Positions 8,688 to 18,328 of a DNA stretch of 64,000 nucleotides are shown here, one piece after another (within the stretch, counting starts at the first letter, position 1; every line of letters begins with the position of its first letter). Both the position numbers and the translations under genes were made by a program. Source of the DNA: Motiliproteus sp. SC1-56 (lineage in GTDB: Bacteria; Pseudomonadota; Gammaproteobacteria; Pseudomonadales; Balneatricaceae); the NCBI RefSeq assembly GCF_017309075.1, contig NZ_JAEMGS010000010.1:62001-126000 (forward strand), given 5' to 3'. The notes under the pieces were generated by a model. That model searched no databases, was not told the origin of the DNA, and saw nothing but the letters and a program-made list of their open reading frames with translations.

Positions 8688-9425
8688 CTATTGCGAGAGC
8701 TGCTGGGCGAGGAAACGGGAAAAACTGGCCCAGGAGCGCTGATCCGCGTCTTCGCGATAGCGATCTGAACCGAAGACCGTAAACGCATGAGGAGCGCCGC
8801 CGTAGGTGATCATCTCGTGAGAAATCCCGGCGGCCTCCAGTTCCTTGGCCAGGGTAACGTAGTCGTCGAGCGTGATGGCGGTATCAGCCGAGCCGTGCAT
8901 CACCAGAAGCGGCGCCTTGGTGGCGCTGTAGTCCTGCCCTTCGGGGGTTTTCAAGCCGCCGTGGAAGGTGGCAAAGCCTTTCAGCGGGGCTCCTGCCCGG
9001 GCCCACTCCAGAACGGCGGCACCGCCAAAACAGTAACCGGCGGCCAGTGCATTATCGATGTTCGCACCCTGCTCCTTGGCGGTTTGCAGGGCGCCGTCCA
9101 TCAACGCCCGCATCTTCTCGCGGTCCTTGTAGAGCTCGCCGGTGTGCTGACGCTTATCGGCCACTTCCGTGGGACGCACACCGGCGCCGAACAGGTCGGC
9201 GGCGAAAACGGCGTAGCCCATATCCGCGAGCATCTCCGCCCGCTTGACTTCATAGTCGGTCAAGCCGTCCCAGTCGTGAATCAGGATTACCAGGGGCGCA
9301 CTGCTGCCGGGGCTGGTGTAGTAGCCCTGGTAATCTTCCCCATCGACCTGGTAAAGCACGTCACTGCCCGCCCAAACCGAAGCAGCCACACTTAATCCGA
9401 TAACAGCACTGATTAATCTCAACAT
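8688..9425 (-). CDS. Exported dienelactone hydrolase family protein
   Basis: This 245-aa alpha/beta hydrolase has a signal peptide (residues 1-20, ending VWAG). The DLH triad is visible: Cys132 in the nucleophile elbow AAGYCFGGA, Asp181 in HGSADTAI and His213 in GGAPHAF. The start is ATG 9425, preceded by GAGG at 8 nt; an in-frame extension to 9578 is not needed and lacks family similarity. The physiological substrate is unknown. Export distinguishes it from the catabolic cytoplasmic enzyme of chlorocatechol degradation. Confidence 0.87.
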   Translation of the reverse strand: MLRLISAVIGLSVAASVWAGSDVLYQVDGEDYQGYYTSPGSSAPLVILIHDWDGLTDYEVKRAEMLADMGYAVFAADLFGAGVRPTEVADKRQHTGELYKDREKMRALMDGALQTAKEQGANIDNALAAGYCFGGAAVLEWARAGAPLKGFATFHGGLKTPEGQDYSATKAPLLVMHGSADTAITLDDYVTLAKELEAAGISHEMITYGGAPHAFTVFGSDRYREDADQRSWASFSRFLAQQLSQ

Positions 9426-9576
9426 TTGCCATTCCTCTGTTTGCCTGTGCTGTTTCAGTCTAGCCCCCAGAATTCGAGCCGCCGCAAGAAAAACGCCAAT
9501 TTCACGCCAGGAAAGAGTCCATTCCCGGTCTGTGATATCCTCGGCCCCATTCAACAGCCAGCCGGTAGCCCGCTTC

Positions 9577-10833
9577 ATGCAACAGCCCCCCCGCGCCGTT
9601 CACTACGCCTGGATCATGGTACTGGCCGGCGTACTCACCCTGTTTGCCTGCCTGGGGCTGGGCCGCTTCGCGCTGGGCATGCTGTTGCCGGCCATGGGCA
9701 GCGACCTTTCACTGAGCTACGCCGAGATGGGTTTTATCAGCACCGGCAACTTTACCGGCTACCTGATCGCAGTGGTGATCAGCGGCCACCTGAGCCGTCG
9801 CCTGGGCGCCCGCGCCACTATTTTCTGGGCCCTGCTGACGGTAGGCCTCTCCATGCTGATGGTTAGCCTCAGCACTCACTTTGCCGCCCTCCTGCTGCTC
9901 TACACCCTTACCGGCATCGGCTCGGGCGCGGCCAACATTCCGGTAATGGGGCTCGTCGCCCACTGGTTTGCCCCCCGCTACCGGGGACGGGCAGCGGGCA
10001 GCATGATCATGGGCAACGGCTTGGGGATCGCTGCCAGCGGCGGGCTGATTCCGGAATTAGCCCCGGTCGCCGGATTCGAGGCTTGGCGCCTGGGGTGGGG
10101 GCTGTTCGGCTTGGCGGTGGTGGCCATCAGTTTTGTCTGCCTGCTGTTACTGCGCAACCACCCCCGGGAGCTGGGGCTCGAACCTCTGGGGGTGGATGAA
10201 CACACCCCGCCATCCCCTGCCCAGGATGACACCAAGCCCATCGACCGCCGTTTTGTCGTCCACCTGGGCAGCATCTACTTCCTGTTCGGATTCACCTACG
10301 TGATCTACCTGACCTTTATCGTCACCGCCCTGATCAACGACTACGGTTTTGAACCACGTGAAGCGGGCCGGTTCTGGGTGCTGGTCGGCCTGATCAGCCT
10401 GATCTCGGGGCCGCTGTTCGGCACCCTCTCCGACAAACTGGGGCGACGCTGGGGCATGGGACTGGTGTTTGGCTGTCAGACGATCGCCTACCTGCTCGCC
10501 GCTACCGGACTGGGCAGTACCGGGCTGCTCCTGTCGATCGGCCTCTTCGGGATCTCGGCCTTTGCCATCCCCGCCATCATGGCCGCGACGCTGAGCGACC
10601 GCCTGCCGGCGGCACAGGCGGCGATCTGGTTCGGTTACATCACCCTGTTCTTCGCCGTCGGCCAGTTGTCGGGGCCCAGCCTCGCCGGCCTGCTGGCCGA
10701 GTGGACCGGGGGCTTTGAGGGCAGTTTTCTGCTGGCGGCAGGCCTGACCTGCACAGCCATCCTCCTGACGGCGACACTCGCCCTGCACGGGAACAGGCCC
10801 GGCGCCTCGACCCCGGCCAGCGCTGGGCGCTAA
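9577..10833 (+). CDS. MFS transporter, YbfB/YjiJ-like
   Basis: The roughly 418-aa major facilitator has 12 predicted helices. The N-terminal 'AWIMVLAGVLTLFACLGLGRFALGMLLP' followed by SYAEMGFISTGNFTGYL is characteristic of the YbfB/YjiJ group of MFS carriers, and a central loop with polar residues (VDEHTPPSPAQDD) separates the two six-helix halves. I prefer the ATG at 9577; a GTG at 9532 would add 15 residues and overlap the promoter of the divergent hydrolase. The substrate is unknown. Confidence 0.85.
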   Translation: MQQPPRAVHYAWIMVLAGVLTLFACLGLGRFALGMLLPAMGSDLSLSYAEMGFISTGNFTGYLIAVVISGHLSRRLGARATIFWALLTVGLSMLMVSLSTHFAALLLLYTLTGIGSGAANIPVMGLVAHWFAPRYRGRAAGSMIMGNGLGIAASGGLIPELAPVAGFEAWRLGWGLFGLAVVAISFVCLLLLRNHPRELGLEPLGVDEHTPPSPAQDDTKPIDRRFVVHLGSIYFLFGFTYVIYLTFIVTALINDYGFEPREAGRFWVLVGLISLISGPLFGTLSDKLGRRWGMGLVFGCQTIAYLLAATGLGSTGLLLSIGLFGISAFAIPAIMAATLSDRLPAAQAAIWFGYITLFFAVGQLSGPSLAGLLAEWTGGFEGSFLLAAGLTCTAILLTATLALHGNRPGASTPASAGR

Positions 10834-10926
10834 GCGCCTATCGGCCCATAACCGGGCCGCAGGTCAACCGGCTTGGCGGTTTTCCCCCGCCGATCACCGG
10901 ACGGTTCAACACAAGCGCCGGCCTTT

Positions 10927-11307
10927 TCAGGGAGCCTCCTGTTCCGCGGTGGCCTCCGGGAACAGCCGCTTGCCAAGCTCCACGGGTTCGATCTCCAGCC
11001 CCTCCAGCTCCTTTGTCCAGCCGGGTCCTGCCAGGGTCCCATCCTCGGCCATCTCCACCAGCCACTGGTCGAGGAAAGTCTCGAGGTCAATCGCCACCGG
11101 CTCGTTGTCGGCCCAGGCATCACAACACTGCTGGCGCGCCTCGGCCTCCTCCGCCCAAAAAGGAATCACATCCGTGTCCTCGAACTCTTCGGAGTCGCAG
11201 ACCACCCAGCCTACCTCGGATTTCAATCCCCAGACCCGGCCACTGGCGCGAACAGCCGTGACAAAGTCTTCGTAGTTTTGTTGCAGTTGCTCAAGGGTCG
11301 GGCTCAT
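10927..11307 (-). CDS. DUF2750 family protein
   Basis: This 126-aa acidic, soluble protein has the DUF2750 pattern: GRVWGLKSEVGWVVCDSEE, then IPFWAEEAEARQQC and IDLETFLDQWLVEMAEDG. The function of the family is not known. Start ATG 11307 has GGAG 9 nt upstream; a longer frame to 11385 lacks support. It is convergent with the MFS gene. Confidence 0.75.
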   Translation of the reverse strand: MSPTLEQLQQNYEDFVTAVRASGRVWGLKSEVGWVVCDSEEFEDTDVIPFWAEEAEARQQCCDAWADNEPVAIDLETFLDQWLVEMAEDGTLAGPGWTKELEGLEIEPVELGKRLFPEATAEQEAP

Positions 11308-11538
11308 GGACGCGGTCTCCGGAGTCGGTATCAAGGCCGAGCGATAGGCGCCCCCGCAGGCCAAGGTGACGAAGGGCGTCGGCATTTTAACGATGCTTGG
11401 CTGATAAAATAGCAGCCTTGGTTCTACCCGGCCCGCGAGTTCTTACTGGCCGGCGCCCCTTGTCTTCGTCGCATGACCCTGTGCGCGCTAGCGGTGAGCC
11501 CCCCCCTATCTGCAGAAGCCGCACAAACTATGGCCGCG

Positions 11539-11991
11539 CTAGGCGGGACGGCGACTGAGGAGGTGGTTGATGATGTAGCTCAGCACCGGATCGCCGTGCT
11601 GGTTGACGGCCTCATAGCGCAGCCGCAGGATACCCCGCTCGGGCTTGGAGCGCGAGGGGTTCACTTCCAACACCTCCACCCGAGTGTGCAGCGTATCCCC
11701 GGGGCGCACCGGCGCCAGCCAACGCAACTCGTCAATGCCCGGTGACCCCAGGCTGCACTTAGCCAGAAGACCACTCTGGATGAAGAGTCGAAAGCTCAGG
11801 GAGAGAGTCTGGAAACCACTGGCAATCAGGCCACCGTAGAGGGACTCGCCGGCAGCGTTGACATCCAGGTGAAAAGCCTGGGGGTCGTACTTCATGGCAA
11901 AGTCGATCACTTCACTCTCGGTCAAGGTGATGCCGGGCGTCGTAAAGCGCTCGCCCACGGAAAAATCGTCCAGGTAACGGTTTTCACTCAT
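11539..11991 (-). CDS. MaoC-like (R)-enoyl-CoA hydratase/dehydratase
   Basis: The 150-aa single hot-dog domain starts YLDDFSVGERFTTPGITLTESEVIDFAMKYDPQ and continues FHLD...YGGLIASGFQTLSLSFRL. The hydratase-2 style Asp and His appear in DPQAFHLD and the ASG turn. It probably acts on acyl-CoA thioesters; the specific pathway is not indicated by its neighbours. The gene is monocistronic and divergent from the mechanosensitive channel gene. Confidence 0.85.
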   Translation of the reverse strand: MSENRYLDDFSVGERFTTPGITLTESEVIDFAMKYDPQAFHLDVNAAGESLYGGLIASGFQTLSLSFRLFIQSGLLAKCSLGSPGIDELRWLAPVRPGDTLHTRVEVLEVNPSRSKPERGILRLRYEAVNQHGDPVLSYIINHLLSRRPA

Positions 11992-12164
11992 GCGCTAACT
12001 CCTTAGGCGATGTCACCGGCCCGTAAACCAGGGCCTCAGCGCTCCATTTAGACAGCCCGGCGCTAAAAACTCAACTGGACGATCACCGGTATCAGCAGGC
12101 CGGCCCGCAGGAGGGCGCCTATACTCAAGCCGTTTGCAGCGACCGGGCGGCGATTATTTTGCGC

Positions 12165-15100
12165 ATGCTTCAGAGACATTTGCTGGTGCCCTTCACATAC
12201 AAAGCGCTGTTTATCCGGGCTGTGTTTCTTCTGTTTTTAACAAGCCCATCCCTCGGCGCCGAGGGGTTCTATGATCGCTCTTCCATCAACGCCCTTACCG
12301 ATGCAGTTCGCGAGTCACCTGATTTGGCTGAGGACGAGCGGGCAGAACTGCAGGTCAAATTGAAAGAAGCAACCTCCTTCCTGCAAGCCGCGGAAAGTTA
12401 TACCCGGGAGGCTCAGGACTATCGAGACGCGCTCGAAAACGGAAAATCGGAAGTAGCGGAGCTGGAGGCGAAAACCCAGGCGGAAAACGCAGCCCCCACA
12501 GATCTGGAGTCACTCGTGGGCTCCTCCCCTTCCTTGCAAGCGCTCGAAGCAGAGATAAAAATTCTGGAATCTGAGCAGCGCGCTGTCGCCGAGCAGCGGG
12601 ACCAGTTACTCGCCACTATTTCCGAGGTAGGCCGGCCAACCAGTGGCGCGCAGGCAGAACTGACCGAGGTGAAGCAGACGCTGGCTAACCTGCCACCGGC
12701 CACCCAGTCCCCGAGCCTTGCCGACAAGGTCACCAGCGCGGTAACCGATACCCACCGCCAGGCCCTTGTGGCAAAACAGAAATTGCTCGAGCTGAGGCTG
12801 CGCGCTTCCCCGGATTTGGAAGCGGTTCGCAATGCCCGCTTGACCTACCTGGAAGCGGCGTTTCTGCGCTTACAAGGGCAACTCGCCGTGCTGAGAGACG
12901 CGGCAACGGCAGCGCGTGTTGAGCGCATCGAGGAAGAGGCGGCCAGTACCCGTCAACTCGCTCAAGGCCTTGGACAGCGGCATTCGGAGCTGACCGTGTA
13001 TGCCGAACGCAATATCGACCTGGCCAAGGAGCAGCGTCGGCTCACCGGCCAAATCGCCAGCGTTCGCGAGAACCTCTCCTTTACGCGGGAGGGGTTACGT
13101 GCGCTGGAAGAGGACCGTGCCCTCACCCAGCGGCGGCTCGAGGTGGCGGGCCTGGAGGCAGAGCTCGGCGACGTGATGCAACAGCGCCTCTCCAGCCTGC
13201 CCAGCCCACAGCGAATGACCAACGCCACCGAATCCCGTAATCGCCTGATCGTGGAGATCTCGGTTGCGTCGATTCAACACGATGAGGAGCTCCACGCGAT
13301 GGCGGCCCATGACCGCTACCGGGAACAGGCGTTCCCCGGCTATCAAGACTGGGAACCGGATGCACGCACCGCCATGGAGACACTGATCAACCAGCGCCGC
13401 GGTCTTCTGACAGCCACCACGCGGGCGGAAAATACCCTGCTGCGGATGCTGGTCGACAGCAACGAAGCCGCCGAGGCGCTACAGAAGTCCATTCGCGACT
13501 ATGAGAAGTTCCTCACCGGCAACCTGCTCTGGATCAGCAACTACAACTACCTGAGCCCGACCCAGCTCGTGGCGCAGCTGCGAGAATTGTTGAGCCTTCG
13601 TACTCGCCCCCCTCTGTTACTGGAAATACCGGCTGCGCTCGCCACGCCAAAATCCATCGTGCTTATCCTTTTCCTTGCGCTGTGCGTTGCCATCCGGCCC
13701 CGGGTGGCAACGATGCACCACCAGCTCTTTGGCGGCCCGCTTAGGCCCCGGGACGAGCACGTACGGCTTATCTTCAAAGGTCTTTTGCTGAGCGCGATAC
13801 TCTCCGTTCCCTTGGCGCTGACTCTCTATCTCGCGGGTGACACCTTGCTTAACGCCGCCGGGACTTCTCCCCAGGGGGCCGCCATCGGTCATGGTCTCAA
13901 GATGGCAGCGGTGCTGATTTTTCTGTTCACCCTGCTGCGCAAACTCTCTTCGCGACTGGGGCTGGGGCGCCGGTTGCTGAAGTGGAACAGCAGCAAGCTT
14001 AATGCGCTGCGCCACGACCTGAGATGGGCCGACCCCCTGATCGTATTGGCGGTGTTTTTTTCAGCATCCGCAACGCACCTCTCCGCCACCGACCAGGGCA
14101 ACGCCCTGGGTGCGGCCGCGACGCTGATCGTGGCGCTGAGCCTGCACTTCTACTTCGTCCGTGCGCTGAAAACCGGGTTGTACACCAGCGACCGCCTGGC
14201 ACGGGTTTTATTTCAGGTGGGGGTGGCGCTGTCCCTGGCCATTGTCGTCATGCATTTAACCGGGCACCTGTTCGCCGCTCACCTCTACTTGCGCACCCTC
14301 GGCATCTCGATCGTTGCCGTGCTGGCGGTCTTGCTGAGTACAAGCATCCTGAAGCGGGTGCTGGTCATCTACCGGGCCCGGCTCCAGCGCAAGGCCCAAA
14401 AAGAGCTGCGTAACGCCGAGCAGCCCGAAGAGGCCCAGGCGGATGAGGTCGAGGACCTTGAGACCCTCGCCTCCCTCTCGGATGCCCACCGCCAGCTCCT
14501 GAGCCTGTCGAGGATCCTGGGACTCGGCCTGGTCCTTTGGTTCATTTGGGAAGAGACCCTGCCCGCGCTGCGCCTGCTCTACGAAGTCAAACTCTGGTCG
14601 GTGACCGACAGCAGCCTGCCGGAGGGGCAGCTGCGTGACATCTCACTGGCGACGCTCATCATCGCCGGGACGATAATCGCCATCACCTTCCTGGTGACCA
14701 AACATCTACCGCCTCTGGTCAAGGTGCTTTTAATGGAATGGAGCAACGTCAGCATTGGCGGACGTTACGCGACCGGGGTGATTCTGCAGTACATCACCAT
14801 CGGCATCGGCGCCACGCTGAGCCTGTCCCTGCTGGGCTGGGAGTGGTCGAAACTACAGTGGCTGGTGGCGGCCCTGGGCGTGGGAATAGGCTTTGGCCTG
14901 CAGGAGATCGTCGCGAACTTTATCAGCGGGCTGATTCTGCTGTTCGAACGACCCATACGCCCCGGGGACATCATCACGGTTTCCGGTCACGACGGGACCG
15001 TTTCCGAAATCAACCCCCGCGCCACCATCATCGAGTCGTTTGAAGGCAAGGAGCTGATGATCCCCAACAAGGAGCTCATCACCGGAACGGTCATCAACTG

Positions 15101-15461
15101 GTCGCTGTCGAGCTCCCGCTTGCGGGTCGTCATCGCCGTCGGGGTCGCCTACGGCAGCGACGTGAAAAAGGCCATGGAGATCCTGGTGGCGGTGGCCCGG
15201 GACCACCCCTCGGTGGTTGCAGATCCGGCCCCCATGGCTACGTTCGAAGAGTTCGGGGATAACGCGCTCACCCTCTGGCTGCGCTGCTTCGCCGAACAGG
15301 ATTACCTGCGCATCTGGAGCGAGCTGAGAACGGAAATCAACGAGCGCTTTAATGCGGCGGGAATCACGATGGCCTTCCCGCAGCGGGACGTGCACCTGGA
15401 CGCCAACGCCCCGATTCCCGTCACCCTGGTAGACCGGCAGGTTCAGAAAAACCCGGACTGA
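12165..15461 (+). CDS. MscK/KefA-like large mechanosensitive channel
   Basis: This protein of about 1098 aa has a signal peptide (cleaved near SLGAEG) and a long periplasmic helical/coiled-coil region (residues about 30-470, rich in Glu/Gln/Leu). Several TM helices follow, and the C-terminal MscS core: the pore helix is near residue 907 (ALGVGIGFGLQEIVANFISG) and then FERPIRPGDIITV. Size and order match E. coli MscK (1120 aa) rather than MscS (286 aa). ATG 12165 directly precedes the signal peptide; an in-frame TTG two codons earlier is less likely. A small exported protein begins 25 nt downstream. Confidence 0.92.
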   Translation: MLQRHLLVPFTYKALFIRAVFLLFLTSPSLGAEGFYDRSSINALTDAVRESPDLAEDERAELQVKLKEATSFLQAAESYTREAQDYRDALENGKSEVAELEAKTQAENAAPTDLESLVGSSPSLQALEAEIKILESEQRAVAEQRDQLLATISEVGRPTSGAQAELTEVKQTLANLPPATQSPSLADKVTSAVTDTHRQALVAKQKLLELRLRASPDLEAVRNARLTYLEAAFLRLQGQLAVLRDAATAARVERIEEEAASTRQLAQGLGQRHSELTVYAERNIDLAKEQRRLTGQIASVRENLSFTREGLRALEEDRALTQRRLEVAGLEAELGDVMQQRLSSLPSPQRMTNATESRNRLIVEISVASIQHDEELHAMAAHDRYREQAFPGYQDWEPDARTAMETLINQRRGLLTATTRAENTLLRMLVDSNEAAEALQKSIRDYEKFLTGNLLWISNYNYLSPTQLVAQLRELLSLRTRPPLLLEIPAALATPKSIVLILFLALCVAIRPRVATMHHQLFGGPLRPRDEHVRLIFKGLLLSAILSVPLALTLYLAGDTLLNAAGTSPQGAAIGHGLKMAAVLIFLFTLLRKLSSRLGLGRRLLKWNSSKLNALRHDLRWADPLIVLAVFFSASATHLSATDQGNALGAAATLIVALSLHFYFVRALKTGLYTSDRLARVLFQVGVALSLAIVVMHLTGHLFAAHLYLRTLGISIVAVLAVLLSTSILKRVLVIYRARLQRKAQKELRNAEQPEEAQADEVEDLETLASLSDAHRQLLSLSRILGLGLVLWFIWEETLPALRLLYEVKLWSVTDSSLPEGQLRDISLATLIIAGTIIAITFLVTKHLPPLVKVLLMEWSNVSIGGRYATGVILQYITIGIGATLSLSLLGWEWSKLQWLVAALGVGIGFGLQEIVANFISGLILLFERPIRPGDIITVSGHDGTVSEINPRATIIESFEGKELMIPNKELITGTVINWSLSSSRLRVVIAVGVAYGSDVKKAMEILVAVARDHPSVVADPAPMATFEEFGDNALTLWLRCFAEQDYLRIWSELRTEINERFNAAGITMAFPQRDVHLDANAPIPVTLVDRQVQKNPD

Positions 15462-15486
15462 CTGACCATGCAAAAGGAGAATAGCA

Positions 15487-15966
15487 ATGGTTTACAGAAG
15501 GATACTGACCATTATCCCAACCGCATTACTGGCCGCGGGGCTGGTGTTGGGGCTGGCAACCCAGGCATCCGACAGTGCCGCCCCGTCGGCCTCCTTCGAG
15601 AAGGTCGCACAAGATACCGAAGCGCTCCTGGAAACCCTTGCCGCCTACGGCGCCGAAAAGCAGGCGCAGGCGCTGACCGAGAGCCGTAAAGCCCTCGAGG
15701 CGCTGGATGCCAGCATCGACGCCCTGGAACGCCAGCTGGACCGCAACTGGGGCCAGATGAGCCAGGCCTCCCGTCGGGAGGCGCGCGATGCCCTGCAGGC
15801 ATTGCGTCGGCAACGGGTGCGGGTAGCCGAGTATTACGGCGGCCTCAAAAACAGCTCTGCCGATACCTGGGAAGAGGTGAAACAGGGCTTCTCCGGTGCC
15901 TATGAAACGCTCTACCGGGCCTGGTCTGAGGCAACTCACGAACTTGCCGGACCCGCCAACCGGTGA
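15487..15966 (+). CDS. Exported coiled-coil protein, unknown function
   Basis: The 159-aa protein has a signal peptide (ends ATQASDS) and a mature part that is almost entirely helical with heptad-like spacing (ALTESRKALEALDASIDALERQL..., ALRRQRVRVAEYY). A very good ribosome site (AAAGGAGA) lies before ATG 15487. It sits between the MscK-like channel and a 3D-domain protein and overlaps the latter by one base, so the three are probably one operon. A periplasmic partner of the channel or of the envelope is an inference only. Confidence 0.8.
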   Translation: MVYRRILTIIPTALLAAGLVLGLATQASDSAAPSASFEKVAQDTEALLETLAAYGAEKQAQALTESRKALEALDASIDALERQLDRNWGQMSQASRREARDALQALRRQRVRVAEYYGGLKNSSADTWEEVKQGFSGAYETLYRAWSEATHELAGPANR

Positions 15967-16364
15967 TGACGCTGCGGCGGCGCCAGGGCCTCTTGCTGGC
16001 CTTTCTGTTAGCCTCAGGCGCTTTGGGTTGCGCGGAGACCACCCAGAGCCTGGAGGTGACGGCCACGGCGTATACATCAACCGCCGGGGAAACCGACGCC
16101 GAGCCTGCCCTAGCCGCCTGGGGGGACACGCTGCAACCGGGTATGAAAGCAATCGCCGTCTCTCGCGACCTGATTGAGCTGGGGCTGGACCACGGAACCG
16201 AGGTCACTATCGAGGGGCTCGAAGGGCGCTACCGGGTGCTGGACAAAATGCATCGCCGCTGGCTCCGCAAAATCGACATTTACATGGGTGAGGACAAGGC
16301 CCGGGCCTTAAAGTGGGGCAAGCGCCAGGTCCGAATTCACTGGCGTAAACAGCCCGCGGACTGA
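15966..16364 (+). CDS. 3D-domain exported (lipo)protein
   Basis: The 132-aa protein has an N-terminal hydrophobic signal ending ASGALGC, possibly a lipobox. The mature part is a 3D domain (double-psi beta barrel, as in the catalytic part of MltA-like/RpfB-like proteins): VTATAYTS..., AWGDTLQPGMKAIAVSRDL, RYRVLDKM, RKIDIYMG. The three conserved Asp of the domain are seen as GDTL, LDKM and KIDIYM. This suggests cell-wall contact or glycan cleavage. The start overlaps the preceding stop (TGATG). Confidence 0.8.
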   Translation: MTLRRRQGLLLAFLLASGALGCAETTQSLEVTATAYTSTAGETDAEPALAAWGDTLQPGMKAIAVSRDLIELGLDHGTEVTIEGLEGRYRVLDKMHRRWLRKIDIYMGEDKARALKWGKRQVRIHWRKQPAD

Positions 16365-16383
16365 GCAGCCCGCCACCGTCGCC

Positions 16384-16968
16384 TCAATCCTCCTCCAGCA
16401 ACTGCTTACACCGTCGCAATCGGCGCAGCAGTTGCGACCGACTCTCGGCGTCCGGTCCCGGCGCTTCAAGGCGACCTATTTCAACACCGAGCGCCGCCAC
16501 CCTTGCCGCTTCGCGCTGGCGCCACTGCTCGGCGGTTGCCACCAAAGGGTGCCGAAACCGAATTTTGTCGTGATGAGGCCTCAGGTCGAGCGCGGTAACC
16601 AGGCTCAGGCGCCCGCAGAAGTCTCCGAGCACCCGACGAAGGTGAATCCTCCACAGGTAGTGCGCAACCAGCAGCGCCGCCGTATTGGCCAGGGACATCA
16701 CCAGGATGACCAGCCCCAGCTCTTTGAGAAACGCCGGCAACAGCCCCGGGCGATCCGCCCCGTGAATACGGAACAGGTTGGCCTCGGTAATGGCGCTGAA
16801 GCGGGAGTAAAGATAGGTAAGGGCCAGCGCCAGGATAGTGATTTCCATGATCACCAGGGCCCCGAGCATCACGCTTTGGAGGCGGTGGTCTATCAGCAGG
16901 CGGCGGCGCCGCTCGCTTTTTCCCGGTGACCGGGAGGGTCCGGCTAAAGTAGGTGGCACTGAAAGCAT
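16384..16968 (-). CDS. Two-TM membrane protein of the heptaheme cytochrome cluster
   Basis: The 194-aa protein has a basic N-terminal tail (KSERRRRLL), TM helices at about 33-54 and 84-105, and a cytoplasmic helical C-terminus rich in Arg/Glu. The architecture resembles the TM-TM-linker half of a sensor without any output domain. ATG 16968 lies inside the end of the cytochrome gene (25-nt overlap) and has GAGG upstream, so it is co-translated with it. I do not recognise the family. With the upstream two-TM protein it may form a heteromeric membrane platform for the cytochrome (inference). Confidence 0.75.
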   Translation of the reverse strand: MLSVPPTLAGPSRSPGKSERRRRLLIDHRLQSVMLGALVIMEITILALALTYLYSRFSAITEANLFRIHGADRPGLLPAFLKELGLVILVMSLANTAALLVAHYLWRIHLRRVLGDFCGRLSLVTALDLRPHHDKIRFRHPLVATAEQWRQREAARVAALGVEIGRLEAPGPDAESRSQLLRRLRRCKQLLEED

Positions 16969-17744
16969 AGCTGGGAGCCTCGCATGGGAGTAGAGACAGC
17001 GCCGTGGTCGCTGCTGTAGCCGCGGTGGCAGGAGACGCAACTGACCATGCCCTGGGGAAGCTCGATATCGGCCGTCAGCTCAGCAACGGGCTGGTAATCC
17101 GCCGCTCCCTCGGGGTAGGCCACGCCGACTGGGTGGTTGGTGGCGCCGTGTCGCGCCACCCGGTTGGCGCCGACGCTGACCCGCTGGCGGGGGTCCTCCG
17201 ACTTGTCCCCGTGACAGCCCATACACTGGATCGAGAACGGGTCCAGCCCCAGCTGATCCGGCTCCAGTGTAGCCGCGAGGTGGCCGGAGATAATCACCGA
17301 ACCGCCGCCGTCGGCCATGTGATCGAAAAAGGTCGAAGCGTGACAGGCGGTGCAGAAGGGCTCGCCCCGCTTGGTGCTGCGCAGCCGACCGTGGCGGGCA
17401 TTGTGAACCTGGTGGCAGGTGCTGCAGGTCAGGTCGCCCTTCCAGTCCAGGGGAAAGGCGGATGGAACCTCCATGGACGGCTGCACGCCACTGGGATGGC
17501 TTGCGGTGAGCGCCCCCTGGTGGCAGCCGATGCATAACTGCTCCTCGGTGCCCCGCAGCAGCTCGGCATTGCCGGCGCGGACCTGTTGCCCCGCCAGGTG
17601 GCAGGAGCCGCAGCCAACCGTGGCCAGGGGCTCGCCCGGCTCAAAGGCGGCCGTCGCGAACGTCGCCAGCTTGAACACCGCCAGGACCGCCAGGACCAGT
17701 AAAGCGGCGTACTTCCAGCTAGGAGCTATAGCGGGCACGCCCAT
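16944..17744 (-). CDS. Seven-heme c-type cytochrome
   Basis: The 266-aa exported protein has one N-terminal hydrophobic segment (residues about 11-33) that may stay as an anchor, and seven CxxCH heme-binding motifs: Cys45, 71, 107, 131, 174, 236 and 260 (CGSCH, CIGCH, CSTCH, CTACH, CMGCH, CVSCH, CFQCH). The last lies at the extreme C-terminus. Spacing and extra His residues resemble doubled-CxxCH (c3/c7-like) multiheme carriers. It overlaps both flanking membrane-protein genes (26 and 25 nt). No terminal reductase or oxidase lies nearby, so its electron partners are unknown. Confidence 0.88.
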   Translation of the reverse strand: MGVPAIAPSWKYAALLVLAVLAVFKLATFATAAFEPGEPLATVGCGSCHLAGQQVRAGNAELLRGTEEQLCIGCHQGALTASHPSGVQPSMEVPSAFPLDWKGDLTCSTCHQVHNARHGRLRSTKRGEPFCTACHASTFFDHMADGGGSVIISGHLAATLEPDQLGLDPFSIQCMGCHGDKSEDPRQRVSVGANRVARHGATNHPVGVAYPEGAADYQPVAELTADIELPQGMVSCVSCHRGYSSDHGAVSTPMRGSQLCFQCHLL

Positions 17745-18258
17745 GGATCACCTTGAGTTGCCTAAGCTGCGCCAGCAGGTTATCGCTGTCCGGCGTCACC
17801 GGCCCATCCTCGAGCTGGGCGATCAGCGCATCCAGTTCACTGCCCAATTGCTCCCGGTAAGATGCGTAGGAGGCAAGGGCAACGCGCAGCGCTTCACTCT
17901 CCGGCTGCAGGCAGTCATCGTCACGCAGGCCCCGGGACGGCGACCTGGAAGCGGCCGTCCCCTGCTCCAGGATCACGGCGAAACGGCGCATGGGGCCGGC
18001 GACGCGAAAGGTGCTGTAGAGGGTGATAAGCCAGGTGATGACGCCCGTGCTGAGGGCCAGGATCAGGCCGCCCACCAGCATGACCCAGGGGAGCTGGCGG
18101 CGGGTGTAAGCCAGCGACTGGACGGTTTCGATATAGCTGCCCGGGGCACTGGCCGTCAGCAGCACCACGGCACCCAGCCCGATGGCAGCGACCAGGCTGA
18201 ACCAGAGCGAGATTTTCCCTACCAGACGGATCTGGCCAAATTGCGCGTCATCATCCAT
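17719..18258 (-). CDS. Two-TM membrane protein with sensor-like linker, upstream of cytochrome
   Basis: The 179-aa protein has TM helices at about residues 13-35 and 58-80, joined by a short periplasmic loop. Directly after TM2 comes FRVAGPMRRFAVILEQ (84-99), which resembles the HAMP-like start seen in membrane receptors and two-TM partners of multiheme cytochromes. The tail is helical and soluble, with no kinase, methyl-accepting or GGDEF module. ATG 18258 has AAGGA at 8 nt. It overlaps the cytochrome gene by 26 nt. The family is unrecognised; a role in relaying redox state or anchoring the cytochrome is inference. Confidence 0.75.
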   Translation of the reverse strand: MDDDAQFGQIRLVGKISLWFSLVAAIGLGAVVLLTASAPGSYIETVQSLAYTRRQLPWVMLVGGLILALSTGVITWLITLYSTFRVAGPMRRFAVILEQGTAASRSPSRGLRDDDCLQPESEALRVALASYASYREQLGSELDALIAQLEDGPVTPDSDNLLAQLRQLKVIHGRARYSS

Positions 18259-18328
18259 TGAGACGTCCTTTCGAGGTTGGATCCTCGAGTTCACAGCGCC
18301 GACCCCGCCCGGGGCCCCGGGGCACCCC

